From: Pyrenopolyporus hunteri
Lineage: Eukaryota; Ascomycota; Sordariomycetes; Xylariales; Hypoxylaceae
Length of the DNA stretch: 64,000 nucleotides
Direction: 5' to 3'
Assembly (NCBI GenBank): GCA_902806595.1
Contig: CADCXC010000014.1
Location: 124,001 to 188,000, forward strand
This document shows positions 12,970-24,409 of the stretch, piece after piece. Under the pieces are notes generated by a model. It saw only the letters and a program-made list of their open reading frames with translations. It was not told where the DNA came from and did not search any database. The position numbers and the translations under genes were made by a program. Each line of letters opens with the position of its first letter. Positions within the stretch are counted from its first letter, which is position 1.

Positions 12970-15900
12970 CCTGGTTCGAGGTTGTTATACTGAGTGCTAG
13001 TGGGCGATAAGGGAAAAGAGGAATTCGCAAGCAAACTAAGTGACTCGACGTATTGTATGGCGTGAGGAAGCGTCAGGGGTAGTTCAGCTAGACTGGCTAT
13101 GGACAGGAGAATGATAAGACGTATTCTCCTTATGTAGGGTTTGACACCTTTGATATGAGAAGTAACATAATATAGTCCTATGCTTTAGACTGTTAAAGCC
13201 GCCTCAGCCACCGCCTCTCCTGATACAGCCCATTATTCCTATTGAGACCGGTGACCGGCACGCAGCCAACGCAAGCATCCACACCATTGGCGGCGTACGG
13301 GTTGCATATCATTCTACCATCCAAGTCAATGGACACTAGGTAGAAGGGTGGAGGTGCCAAATTCCATGGAGGAGGACTGTTCCATACCCGCAAGCCGATC
13401 CAGGGGCCTGGGTTCATGAAAGCATCTCTATTTGCTGCTTCCACGGCCATAACTGTATGTGATGCCATGAATAAACAAGAGTCGCGATTCCAGCTCAGCA
13501 GCGACCAAGTTATGCTCGATCCTGGTTGCGGCAGACGGGGACTGTCCGCGTAGGTGTTCATTGTATCATCGATTGGAACAGGGTCAGGGAATGCAAAGTA
13601 AGCTCTTCACTTGCAGCATACCCTACACACGTACGTTGAGTAGATGGCGTGTACATACATTTGCCTCCACAGAGCACAGGGGTCGTAGCCATCAACGGAG
13701 GGGGGACGTATGTATACTACCGAGGTCCTCCGGAAGTTCAGATTAACGTAGACACTTATGCCATCCCGAACCAGTAAAAGGGGGGCCCCGTAAGGCAGCA
13801 TATCCTACAGCGATCGTAAAGGCCACTAGCTAGACTAGACCCTCATGCTAGTTACTGTGTTTACTACCAATTTAGCCCGATGAGGAAGTATTGATAGGTC
13901 GCCTCCCCCTACGCTTAATGCCAACGGCAACATTTGGTTGACGAAGGCGAGGGAATATCTTTACACTAGCTTCAGCGGGTATCAACCGTAGCCCAAAGGG
14001 GGCAAATGTAGATCAATCGAGATTCCTCCGCTTTCTTAGTATTCTACTGACTTAGGGGCACTCAGGATTACAAGTCTGTGTGATATAATTGCCTCACTTA
14101 AGAGCCGCCAATAGTAATCCTTAGCCGTACCTGGAGGATGTGGATATCGGTTCTACTACCCACCCGTACCGTGACTCTGGAATACTACAGCGAGTCTCTA
14201 GTGGTATTCCCGGCAGCTTGGGCGACGCTTTACACATGGCTCCGGAAGTGCTAACCCGCCAAATAGCCCCGTGAAGGTAAGTGTTGGTTATCGGCCTGCC
14301 TAGGTATTTTATGCATCGTAGACGGCTTCTTTGCCTTGTCTATTTTCACGAAGAAGAGGACACGACGCACGATTATGATCTTGCCGCCGTACGCTGACGC
14401 CAGGCGTTCCCTTGTCATCGCAGGGGGACCATGCCGTCGCCTGTGGTTGTTGATTGGGTTCCATCTACACGGTAATAGTGCCCACTCTCTCCGCCGGGTG
14501 GAGTTTACCCAATACCAATCTCAGTTGACAAGACAGGAAAAGAGAGAAAGAGATTTGGGGGGAAGCATAAATGCCAACTTCTCTTATATTAGCACTAGTG
14601 ATTTTTTAGGGCTATTTCACTGAGAATATCCCGTTCTTGGCAGGTTTCCTACTTGCTCATTGCTCAAATGGCGATTACTAGGGAAGCTCGATCACGAGTC
14701 CTGGCCAGTATATTACAGTGCCTAACCGGCTTCGATAAAGGCTTCATGACAGGCAGATATGTTCACTATCCTGGTATGGTTAGCTTTGTGTTAATATCTT
14801 AGAGGTAGCCACCCTGTTGGCATATGATCTGACTATGTTGCTGCTGCGTATCGGCGGCTCTCGCGAAGGGCAGTATTACAGCATGGACATGCAATGCATA
14901 GTACCCGGAAAGTTCGCCAACATCAGTCCCCTGTCTAGGCCGTAGCCTTGGAGTAGTGGGCAATGCGAGCAAACCCCGTGCGGGGTTCCTTAGGGGCCTC
15001 ATCATGGGCCCTGGTGGCTCGGGTATGCTTCGATCGGGTAGCGTTGAGGCTTAAATGGGCGTGTTAGAAGATGTCAGTGGCTAGATCAATCCCCCGTTGA
15101 ACCGGGGTCGGTCAGTGAAATCACTGCAGATCGGATTTAGGGCGTCGAAGGGGTGGATTCAAAAGCAGGGAACAGAAAGTGGTGCCCGGTAGATAGCGAT
15201 GAAGAACGCAGCTGACTAGGCCGTCTAAAGAGCAGAGCAGAGCCGCCAACACGACAAAAAGTCCAACAGGCCAGATCTGGGATGTGGATTTCGGCCCTGG
15301 GAATGGCGAACGGGCCGCACAACCTAGAGTGATAATGCGCTAACCCGTAGGATTCGCCGGTGGAGTTGCTTGCCAGCAGATAATTGCATGTATGGCCGAG
15401 CACGGAATAGGAGCTGATTTGCTAACAGCATCCCACTAGGCGACCCCATTGGACAGCGTCCGTTAACAATACATGGGGGTACCGAACCCTCGGGCTCGAT
15501 AGCTTCTGCTAAAATACAACATAAGGGGCGTGTTGCAATGCTGTAGTATTCGAGCCTCCCGCGCCGTGATGGGGTATAGACGAGGAGCTCCTTATCACGG
15601 GGCTTGGTGCGACAGGTCATGGGTCATGTTCGAATGTAAAGTGGATTCGCCTTACCCCTAAGCCTCTTCACACGAGCGGCTCGGGGTATTATGCCCAATC
15701 CATCGGCTTCGACTTCCCAAGAGACGTTGTGTCACAACGGGTTTAAGCACTATTAGTTACCTACAGCCCGGATCCAGCCTTCATCGCAGCCTGGGACCTT
15801 GTTAGACAAAGCCGTTTAGCATAAGGCTCGCGCGAATCCATTCTGGCGGACGCCTGGCATCGAGTCACAGGTTCGGGCGGCGCGGGCCGCTTTTCTACCC

Positions 15901-17221
15901 GGAATCTTTAGGGATCTCCTGGTTTAGCCCGATGCCCGTCCCGATGTTCTGATGCAGCAAGTAGTTCTGAGAGGCATTATGCAGATTCCGTTAGACCGTA
16001 CTATATCTGTAATAGGATAGGGGAGAAAGAGCTGACCAGCCAGCCCAGTCCCTTGGCTCCCTCCCTCCCCTATTAGCTTCCCGACTGCCAACAAGCAGAG
16101 CCCGTATAGATCAACCGATGGTGACATCAGAAATTCCACGTAAAGTATTAAATTCAGGTTGTTATGCATATTTGTTGCATTAGCGGCTCTGCCGTAGCAA
16201 TGAAGAGATCACGAAGGTCGTCTAGAGCAAGTATGTGTTCACTCCACCGTGTCTCTGCAGCATAATGGCCCGTCTCCGTCTCGACCGAAAGGCACTAAGG
16301 CTACCTACGTAAGATATCGACATCCTGCATGCTTAGACGAGGTGACGGCGTGGCCATTCAGGAACTAATGTTCCACCCCTCCACGACCATGAGACAGGAG
16401 CGATCCTACCATAGGGCAAGGGTCGATAGATATAACTCTTTCGAGGGTTACAGATGGCTTCTTCGGTGAGAGGGTTTTGGTAGTCTTATTTAAATGTGTC
16501 CTCGCTTGATTGGGGCGTAGGTCTATTCCCTGCCCTTCCTACTGATGATGGCTACACCAAGATCCCAACTCGTGTTATTCCCTGAGACGAACCATATCCC
16601 TCAGTTTATAGATCATATATGACGGGCGCGATGAGGCCATTACCGGCGTGCTTACTGACACTCCGGAAGAGTGCCTCCTATCTACGTCCATGCGGCTGAA
16701 GGTGTTCACTTTTGTCATCAGGTAGCCACTGTTTTCTCCGTTTTCTTAGGGGGGCATGTGAATTTGGGGTTCTATTCGTTTCTGAGTACTCTCTCCCTAG
16801 GGGGCTTAGATCCCCCGAATACGGCTTACGGTCAGTGAAGAAATATAACCATAGTAACCTCTTTTTCTTTCCAATACCTCTTCCCAATACGTGAATAACG
16901 GAACTTTGTGATGCCGACGCATGCTATATCGATTTAGATAGCCGACAAGCTATCGACTTCCTCGGTGCTCAGTATTTCGAGACTTCGATATAAACCATCA
17001 AATCGATCGTCTAAGGCTAAGCCCATTGAGAGCGCCCAAACGCCCCTAAAGTATGCCTTGCGGAGTACTTATCGAATCTTTTTGTTGTTTTACAAGAGGC
17101 CATAACGCCATTACAATTTAGTTAAGTTTTGACCCTCCGGACACGCGCCACGCAAACCTCGTAATAACGTATCCGTATGCTAGGTAGTTTAAATATCCCG
17201 AATATCCCCCACCGAATGCCT
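12970..17221. other. Gene-poor 4.2 kb stretch
   Basis: No gene I can support. Open frames are short and stop-interrupted on both strands; the best candidate is the fragment at 13193-13801, listed separately. Base composition looks balanced and the TACCTAGG microrepeat is scarcer than elsewhere, so this may be decayed former coding or mobile DNA. Confidence 0.45.
13193..13801 (-). pseudogene. Possible broken or unresolved two-exon protein fragment
   Basis: Two adjacent minus-strand open segments look protein-like. The first (13801 to about 13630) reads MLPYGAPLLLVRDG..GYDPCALWRQMYVHAIYST. The second (about 13600-13193) reads YFAFPDPVPIDDT..GPWIGLRVW..YLVSIDLDGRMICNPY and ends at a stop. A GTACGTG donor-like site follows the first, but any acceptor keeping the frame would give an intron of only about 30 nt, below the usual fungal minimum. 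An in-frame TGA interrupts the direct read-through. I do not recognise the family. It could be a decayed gene, a gene with exons I failed to find, or chance. Confidence 0.25.
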
Positions 17222-18001
17222 TTAATCCCAACCGTCCTCATCGTCGCCCGCCTCGTCGTCATCGGCATAATACGTGTGGTCATGTGGGTACATTACGACA
17301 CCATCGGGATCTGTGGCCATGAGGACCGGGGCGTTCGGTGAGCCTTGAGGTTTGGAAAGTAGCGTCCATGTGCACCTCGGGCACCTAGCTGGCGGTTCGT
17401 CATTCTCGTATGGTCTACCAACTGAGAGGAATTTACCGTAGCGCGGCTCCCTTTTGCCCCTTTTGGGATTTGGCTGGTCGACGTCGATGGACTCGTCGCC
17501 ACGTTGGAAGTATTGGCGCTTCGAGTTGTCGCTGGTAGCTGTGCCCCCTTTTGGTCGGTTTGTTGAGACGCCTGCGGACTTTTGGTTGCCTGGCCAATGC
17601 TCTGCTCTTATGGTTTGATAAGCACCGAAGAAGACAGAAGCAACGGCAGAATCGAGGTCTTCGAGAGTGTTAAGATCCTCTACCCCGGCACGTATTAGCC
17701 TCGTATCCACGGCGGCGTTAAATAAACGGTCCTCCCAGTCGTCTGGCAAGCCCATGTCCCACAAATCCCCATAGTTCCCCATATAAGATGGACCCCAATC
17801 AGGAGAGCACAATAAGGGGTCTAGTTGGAGGATTCCTTCGGGTCCTTGTGTAGGTATGTGTTTAGGGATGGCGGTAAGGAGTTCTAGTTGTGAAGTAGAA
17901 CTGCTGGAGGGCGTCTCCTCCTCCGCCGAGGGTAAGCTCGAGGCCCATTGGCTTGCCATAGTCGCCGGGCCCTCGAATTGGATAAGGCCATTCGTATCCA
18001 T
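17222..18001 (-). CDS. Hypothetical protein with a CPRC motif and acidic C-terminus
   Basis: Single open frame of 259 codons with a good ATG context (GCC ATG G). Seen: a Ser-rich N-terminus, a middle part rich in Trp, Asp and Gly (LCSPDWGPSYMGNYGDLWDMGLPDDWEDR, given here only as position about 65-93 key residues W and D), a basic patch (NPKRGKREPRYGKF), one CPRC pair (ARCPRCTWTLL) and a strongly acidic tail (DDDEAGDDEDGWD). No signal peptide or membrane helix. The Lys/Arg patch could be a nuclear localisation signal and the single CxxC could be half of a zinc site, but both are guesses. I do not recognise a family. Confidence 0.62.
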   Translation of the reverse strand: MDTNGLIQFEGPATMASQWASSLPSAEEETPSSSSTSQLELLTAIPKHIPTQGPEGILQLDPLLCSPDWGPSYMGNYGDLWDMGLPDDWEDRLFNAAVDTRLIRAGVEDLNTLEDLDSAVASVFFGAYQTIRAEHWPGNQKSAGVSTNRPKGGTATSDNSKRQYFQRGDESIDVDQPNPKRGKREPRYGKFLSVGRPYENDEPPARCPRCTWTLLSKPQGSPNAPVLMATDPDGVVMYPHDHTYYADDDEAGDDEDGWD

Positions 18002-19200
18002 GGCGGGGATTGTGTATAACTGCCGGGTCCTGCGGCCAGGTAATTATTCCAGCGTTCAGTATTTTCTTGCTAATGGAAGGTATCAGAGGAAGGGAGTCTT
18101 TAAGGAGGCTCAATAGAAGGAAGGTAATCTGGCGAGATGGGTTAACACCTCTACCCCATAACGTATGCTAAGCTCGTACGGTCTGGTCCGTATCTAAACA
18201 TGACTTAGTGTGGGAGAAGTGGGCGCCAGGGTTACCTTTGATTTTCGAGGCCGGACGTGAAGGCCTTAGACTGTACTATGGCATAGTGAAGAGAAGAGAT
18301 GGAACGGTAGGTACCTATGCGTGACTCTCGTTTTTATAGGAAATGAGCCAGCTAAGAAGCCAGCTATGGAACTTAAGGGGGAAGTTTCTACTGTCTTAGC
18401 CTCGCTCTCGCAGCTGCTCCCTCCCAAAGCGCTCGAATGGCCACTGGATAACCCTACTCCACAACCCAAACCCAACGTACATACCTACTCAAATTCATAG
18501 CGCGCCTTCCCTCGATCCCTCGGTACCGTCGCACATCATACTTTCCCACAGACTCTGAGCGTTCAAGGGACTAAACTATCAAAAGCTGGTCCGTTTCTCA
18601 CCTTGGTCTTAGTGTCTCGCCACGCCAATTTATGCCCCAAATAAAGGGGGAAATGTGTATTCGGATTAACGAGCAGTTTACGCGTTATGAATATTAGGTC
18701 CAACGACCATTTGTTACATTGATCAGAACCTAGGGCCTATGGATAGCCAGTTTCCGAACCGAAACACCAAGCATCAGCACCTATATTCATCAGTAGTAGG
18801 GATACCCGTATTTGCGGAGTTATACGTGAATAACGAGGCCTTGACGTTTCAGTAAGTCACCCGTGGAAGGGTTTACTCTTTAAGGCGCGCCCATATTTCG
18901 TGGCGCGAATTGATCCCGGGATAAAGCAAATGCAGAATCTTTGCATGCCATTTTGGGTGACCAACCCACCTAGCACATCCGAAATTCGCAAGACTCATAT
19001 ACTTAGGACTTTACCTTGCATACAGAAGTGCCTATGTAGCACTACCAGTGCCAAGACCAACAGTTCCTAGAGGACCTGAGCCATATCCTATGGGCTACAC
19101 ATTCCTCGCGAATGTGCGCCAACCGTGGATCTGCCTTTTTACATAAGGACGTCGCCAGGCACAGACACTGACCCCTGATGCCTGAATATACTGGACACCA
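18002..19200. other. Intergenic region, nothing convincing
   Basis: About 1.2 kb between the 5' end of the orphan at 17222-18001 and the 3' end of RPB7. I see only short stop-bounded frames and no RNA gene. Confidence 0.5.
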
Positions 19201-19923
19201 CTAGTTTTGTAGCGTTCTACCAACGGTACGTTAGTATATATGTCTTGGCGAGCGAAGGGAAGGGGGGAGGGGAAAGGGGAAAGGGAAGAGCGAAAGGGGA
19301 AGGAAAATACCCGAGATAATCTTCCTTGATGCTACCGATTGCCCATAGCTCGCCGACTTCAGCGCGCGTGCCAACAATCTTGACACGGACCTGAGTGTTC
19401 ACCTCGATCGTGGTGTCTTCATTGTTTGTGAATTGAGGGGGCGTAGCGTTCGGGTCCCATTTGACTTCTTGGGGAATCAACTTGACGAAGCCTGTCAACG
19501 CGCGTCATCCACACCAATGTCGCAGGAAGTACTCACGTGCGTAGATACGAAGATCCTCAGCGGACCCGCCTCAGCGAAGAAGCCGTGCTGGTTGACGGAG
19601 ACGACGATCGCATCCATCTTGCGTACTCAGCTCAGCACAAACCCTTAGACTTAAAGTTAGACTAGGAAACCTACCGTCTCGCCCTTGAAGGGCCTCCACA
19701 CCACGGCACGGTAGCCGACCGTGAACTCGGCAAGGCCACTTCCTGGGAGGATACGGCCCTCGGATATGTCGAAAGTATCCATGATAGAAATGATATAGTA
19801 ACTTCCTGTACAGGTACCCTCGACATCCTTCAGGAGCTTGCCAGTAACAAGCTCGTGCATGTTCTTGCCGAAGTATGAAGGGTGAAGGGTGACCCTTCGC
19901 TCGAGATTGTACAGGAAGAACAT
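19201..19923 (-). CDS. RPB7: RNA polymerase II subunit Rpb7
   Basis: Four exons: 19923-19675, 19617-19537, 19480-19311 and a 16-nt last exon 19216-19201. They sum to 516 nt, or 171 residues, the length of yeast Rpb7. The protein starts MFFLYNLERRVTLHPSYFG, typical of the N-terminal tip domain. It continues through FDISEGRILPGSGLAEFTV and VSVNQHGFF into the S1/OB fold (FVSTHLIPQEVKWD..VRVKIVG..WAIGSIKEDYLG) and ends TLQN. Rpb7 pairs with Rpb4 to form the stalk of RNA polymerase II, which contacts nascent RNA and initiation factors in the nucleus. The introns are 57, 56 and 94 nt; the last has a long polypyrimidine tract and a consensus TACTAAC branch site before GTTGGTAG. Without the tiny last exon the frame would run into the intron. 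Confidence 0.97.
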
Positions 19924-21357
19924 TTCGAGATAGTTCTTGCTTGCGCTAGATGTCTAATGGATGGGGTGGGAGTAGTGGAAGATGTCGGGATAGGCGCGGG
20001 TATAACAGCCTACTCGTGGGATCTAGCGGCGAAGTCGATTCTTCGATGTGCTGTCGCGACGGGAGACTGGGGAGGGACGGTGGCGTCTGGACGGGCCCGA
20101 GTCGAGGCAGGTCGAGATTAGAAACCAGGCCGCGGTGGTGCCTAGGTAATTAGGAGGATTGGTATGGCGTATGATGGGAATGATACTAGAAAGCAGGCTG
20201 AGGTGTAGTGCGAACTTGAGCCTCCCTGAGCCTCGAGATGGCTAACGCATCTAAAGGGAAAAGAAATGCCGGCAAGTCTAGGGTATCATAATATTGGCAA
20301 GAAATACAAGAAAACGAATGAAGGTAGTCAAGTCGCGCGGATGAGAAGCACCCAACGCTGTCGTGTGTGCTGGATGCGACTGCAGAGCTGTTGAAAGAAA
20401 TTTCGGCGCGGCTCGAGAAATGTGATGATGAAAGGGACAAGACGGGGCGCGTTCAATCTGCGGAACAATCCTGGACCTCATTGGCCCTAGCGTTAGGTAC
20501 ATGTAGCTCGGAGAGGGTGAGGCACGGCTTTCCCCACTTATCTGGGTACCTAGACAGTACGTATATACAGTACCTTGCTGTGTGTACCTACATACATGTA
20601 TGTACGTGTAGGAGGCACACGTAGGTACCTGTAGGTACCTACAACACAGTAGGTACGACCTTAACATAGAGGTCATCTACCTAGGTACCTAGGTATGTGA
20701 CACACATATGAATAATATATACAGCCTCGCAAGGCAGAATCTCGGTTTCAGTTGGTTTCAAAGTAACCGACAAGCATTGACATACATAGGTACATACCTA
20801 TATACCTAGGTACCTAGGTACGTGACGTGCTGTAAACGCGTGTCGTCTTCCCCTCGTCACTCATTGACGGGTTCCACGTTCCATATCTCAACCTTCTTTC
20901 CGACTTACCTGTATGTACCTACCATGTGAGGCGCCTATGCCTGCCTAGGTAATTTGGAGGTAACTACCTACCTACCTATCTAGGGAGGTACCTACATATA
21001 TGGGTAAGTGTAGGTACCGGCCTAGGTACCTGATAAGGTGATGCATGCGCAATGTGCTTACCTAGGTATATGGTAGTTAGCTCCTGAAGCTCTAAACAAG
21101 ATGCTTACATTTGAGGGAAGCGCGTGGACGGCAATGCCCCACTTCCACTGCTCCTCACCTGCCGTTACCTATGGCCGATCACTAAAAGGAATATTAATTA
21201 TTTCGACGTCCGGGGAATCTTTTTGAATCTCAGTCCCAACATTGACGTCCGACCTTGACCTTCAATCCTCGAACTTCGACCCCCTCCCTTACGCCGTAGG
21301 ACCACCCCTTCAAAGGTACGCAATTCTAGCCACGCCTTCTCTTGCCTTTCCACTACC
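19924..21357. other. Divergent RPB7/MPO1 intergenic region
   Basis: 5' flanks of two divergent genes. It contains the palindrome cluster at 20540-21070. I see no gene; the frames over 20186-20676 are partly repeat-derived. Confidence 0.55.
20540..21070. repeat. Cluster of TAGGTACCTA/TACCTAGGTA palindromes
   Basis: More than a dozen variants of TAGGTACC, CCTAGGTA and ACCTACCT occur here, including the perfect 14-bp palindrome TGTAGGTACCTACA near 20630 and CCTAGGTACCTAGGTA near 20680 and 20810. It is one of the densest copies of the window-wide intergenic motif. Confidence 0.8.
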
Positions 21358-22089
21358 ATGGCACTTAATCTGGAAAGGCAGCTGACATTTGTGAGTTATC
21401 CCGGTCCTACACAATTACAACCGCTCGAGACTGACCCGACACTCGTAGTACGGCGCGTACCACCACGACTCGGTCAATGTTGCCATCCACATGGTGTGCG
21501 TCCCTCTGATTCTATTTTCTGGATTCGCCCTCGTACGTCAAACCTGCTAGTCCTCGTCGTCCTTGCTGCTACCCTTCGTCCGGACGTTGCTAACGGGCTT
21601 GCCCACCCGCAACAACAGGCCGCAAACACCGGAACACTTATCCCTTTACCCAAAGCCTTGACGATACCCCATCTCGAGCTTAATCTTGGCACGCTAGCAG
21701 CATTCACGTGGGGCGGCCTCTATGTCCTTCTCGAACCCGTTGCCGGGACTATTCTGGCGCTCATATGCCTCGGAGCTGCCGCGGTCACGAATACGGCCTT
21801 CTCCGAAAACCCAGCCCTAACAAACCAAGTCGCCATTGTCGTACACGTTGTATGCTGGGTACTCCAATTCATCGGCCACGGTGCCTTTGAGGGTCGGGCG
21901 CCTGCTTTGCTGGACAATCTGATCCAAGCTATCTTCTTAGCCCCCCTTTTCGTCTGGCTCGAGTTTCTATTTAAATTCGGGTACAGAAGAGAGCTGCAAA
22001 GCCGCGTTTCGAAAGCCGTCCAAATTGAGATTGCCAAGTTCAGGGAACGGAGCTCCTCCGCCGGCGCGAAGAATGGGAAGGCCCAATGA
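21358..22089 (+). CDS. Mpo1-like ER dioxygenase (DUF962/YGL010w family)
   Basis: Three exons, 21358-21390, 21449-21532 and 21619-22089, give 195 aa. The 58- and 86-nt introns join MALNLERQLTF to YGAYHHDSVNVAIHMVC and ..LFSGFAL to AANTGTL; the second intron has a GCTAAC branch site. The start is CCATGG at 21358. Seen: the family hallmark YGAYHH near the N-terminus, a hydrophobic multi-pass layout (VCVPLILFSGF, LAAFTWGGLYVLL, TILALICLGAAAV, VAIVVHVVCWVLQFIGHGAFE, AIFLAPLFVWLEFLFKFG) and a basic C-terminus. In yeast Mpo1 is an Fe(II)-dependent ER dioxygenase for the alpha-oxidation of 2-hydroxypalmitate in phytosphingosine breakdown. The conserved HH and IGHGAFE histidines fit metal binding. The same biochemistry here is inferred from family membership. 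Confidence 0.92.
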   Translation: MALNLERQLTFVSYPGPTQLQPLETDPTLVVRRVPPRLGQCCHPHGVRPSDSIFWIRPRTSNLLVLVVLAATLRPDVANGLAHPQQQAANTGTLIPLPKALTIPHLELNLGTLAAFTWGGLYVLLEPVAGTILALICLGAAAVTNTAFSENPALTNQVAIVVHVVCWVLQFIGHGAFEGRAPALLDNLIQAIFLAPLFVWLEFLFKFGYRRELQSRVSKAVQIEIAKFRERSSSAGAKNGKAQ

Positions 22090-22684
22090 ACGTGAGAACA
22101 GTATACAAGGTGCCGATCTAGGCCTGTGGCCCTCCCTAGGTACGGGTGAAAAACGTGTCGAGCTCGGTGCCGGGATTTTATATATTCATATGAAATGCGT
22201 CCTATGCCGGAAATTCTCGGATTATAATGCTAGCTACTCAGACACGTTTAGCAGCAGAGTTCCGGGAAACGACCTATGATAAAAGATCCTTGGCCAGGCC
22301 GGCTTGCGCGTCGCGATGGAATGGGAAGCTTGGGGGTAGTTCTCCCAACGAATACTTTTCACTCTCGTACGTAGGTGTACAGAACCCGAAACGGGAGGGA
22401 CCCTGTTGATTACGATGTATAAAAATTTACATGAACTGGACATAGAACATACGCGATCTGAAAGGATCCTAGTATTAATTTAATTAAGCCTCATAAAAAC
22501 GCTAACTCACCTATAGAAACCTCTTAGATCGGACGGGGACGTCACGCATACCTACGCGTATCTAAACTACTAAACTCGGGGAGTAACTCACGAAGGGTGA
22601 AAAGTAACCAACCTAAGACGACACAAGGATCAGAGAATCTACCACATTCTATGGGAGACGAAAAAGTTGTTACTGCATGTGGTT
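22090..22684. other. Convergent intergenic region
   Basis: About 600 bp between two convergent stop codons. I see no gene or recognisable element. Confidence 0.5.
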
Positions 22685-23785
22685 TTAACCCATGGATAAC
22701 TGTTTCGAATCCTTGCATACAAAGCTGATTTCCGATTCAGGGCTTGACGGCCTAATCCCAATGGCTTTACGGAGGGTCGAGGTCTTGGAGGTCTTGGGAT
22801 TGAAGCTCTTCGAGGGCCTTGACCTCTTCGGCTCATCCTTGGAAAGGCCACTTTCTTTTTTCCTCTTCGGGGGTGGTCTAGGTAATCTTGTCTTCTGCTG
22901 AGTCTTCGAGGCGGCGTGGTCCGCCGCGAACTTCGTCGCGTTCAGGTACACCTGGTACTGAGGTAGGGGGACGGGGACCGGGATAGAAGACGGTTTGGGC
23001 CGTCTCGGAGGGCAAATCTTGTGCACATGCCCTGCCTTGCGCCGCAGCGTCGGCTGTTCTTTGACCGGCGTTGTGGTCGACGGCTCGGGATCCTGTGGGG
23101 TGGGAGGTAGGGGCTTGTCGATTCGAGAGGTCCGTGGCTGTCTCTGCTGTGACTGGTTGCTGGTACTGCGCGGCGGGATCCGTGGGTACGGAGGCGAGAA
23201 ACCTGAGCGACCCTTCTCTTCCTCCTCGTGCCTACGAGCTTGGTGTTTGGCAACGGGTGGCTTACGTGCTCGAGCGGAACTCACTGGCGGCGCTGCTCCC
23301 GCAGCACGTCTGTAAGTCTCCCTCCGCGCAAGGTTCTGCGGCTGGTGGTACAGTTCAGGTATCCATACCGTGGGCGTTATATTGTTCCCTGCTTGCTCGT
23401 GACTTTCCTTGCTAGTATTGCGGACATGACCTCGTAGTCTTCCGGACGATTCCTCAGCCGCCCGCCTGTACGGTTTGCGCTGATCCCCGAAGGGACGCCG
23501 CAGACCGCAATCCATAAGCGGCCGCTGGACCTTCAGTGCTCCATCGCCGACATTTCTGGCTCGTAGATCATCGATCTTGACCGTACATTTCGTACAGAAG
23601 GGCTTCGGTTCTCCATAATGAGGAATAACACGCCCGCAATCTTTCCTATGCCTGGCGTTACTATTGAAAATGCGGCCAAAGAAACTGGTCGCTGCGCTCT
23701 GCTGTTTGTAGTACGTAGGACAGTGGACGAGGTTTCTACTGACGTGGTGGCACTCCGTATACTCCTGATTCCAGTCCTGACACAT
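22685..23785 (-). CDS. Cys/His-rich N-terminal, basic proline-rich hypothetical protein
   Basis: Single open frame. I chose the ATG at 23785 (MCQDWNQEYTECHHV..) because upstream in-frame codons lack an ATG; this gives 366 aa. Residues 1-85 carry a patterned Cys/His set (C2, C12, H13, H14, HC at about 22-23, C..C..C at about 50-70 ending PFCTKCTVK), suggestive of a small zinc-binding fold. Many fungal orphans begin with a similar MC..CxH..HC module, which I know only by appearance. The rest is very basic and Pro/Ser/Arg-rich, probably disordered, with several Lys/Arg clusters (PPKRKKESG, KPPVAKHQARR) that could send it to the nucleus. No signal peptide or membrane helix. Function unknown. Confidence 0.65.
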   Translation of the reverse strand: MCQDWNQEYTECHHVSRNLVHCPTYYKQQSAATSFFGRIFNSNARHRKDCGRVIPHYGEPKPFCTKCTVKIDDLRARNVGDGALKVQRPLMDCGLRRPFGDQRKPYRRAAEESSGRLRGHVRNTSKESHEQAGNNITPTVWIPELYHQPQNLARRETYRRAAGAAPPVSSARARKPPVAKHQARRHEEEEKGRSGFSPPYPRIPPRSTSNQSQQRQPRTSRIDKPLPPTPQDPEPSTTTPVKEQPTLRRKAGHVHKICPPRRPKPSSIPVPVPLPQYQVYLNATKFAADHAASKTQQKTRLPRPPPKRKKESGLSKDEPKRSRPSKSFNPKTSKTSTLRKAIGIRPSSPESEISFVCKDSKQLSMG

Positions 23786-24409
23786 AATCTCTGCTATGGA
23801 CTTTACATTAATCCTCTGGAACAGGTTCTGGCCCGGGTATTGCTGTACGAGACAACAATGTACCCTTCCAAGGGAGTCTCGCTTCGACAAGTCAACCTTG
23901 GTGCGGTTCTATTCAACTGTTTCCAGCAGGTTACGTTGTGATATGCATTACTGCTATTGGTTGTATACCCCTTTCCCATAGAGGAGCGGGATATCCTTAA
24001 GTATATCAAGTATTCGAGGACCCTTCGAGAACCTACTTATGTAGAAACAACATCAGTCAACTTTCCTAGAGAACAAGGGATTATTGTTCAAGTGTCTTTG
24101 ACGACAATTCGGTTACAGCCTATTATTAGATGCGCAATAGTGTTGCGAAACAAAGCAGTAGAATAGAGACGAACTCTACGTGCCTAAAGAAAAGGTGTTA
24201 ACGTTGTTATTGCGTAGGACCAAGAATAATTATTATCTTATTGTCTAGACACAATAGCTTTGTGAAAAATCACATAGGCTGAGCATTCAAATATGTAAAG
24301 GAGATGAATCTATGCTGGAATGACGTTGGTGTCTTAGTCGCCCAGGACTCTCCGGACATATCCTCCCCAACATTACCGCATACGACTAACATACAACCGG
24401 ATAATCAAA
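23786..24409. other. Divergent intergenic region between two orphan genes
   Basis: About 620 bp, AT-rich toward 24180-24300, serving as the 5' flank of both orphan genes. I see no element. Confidence 0.5.
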
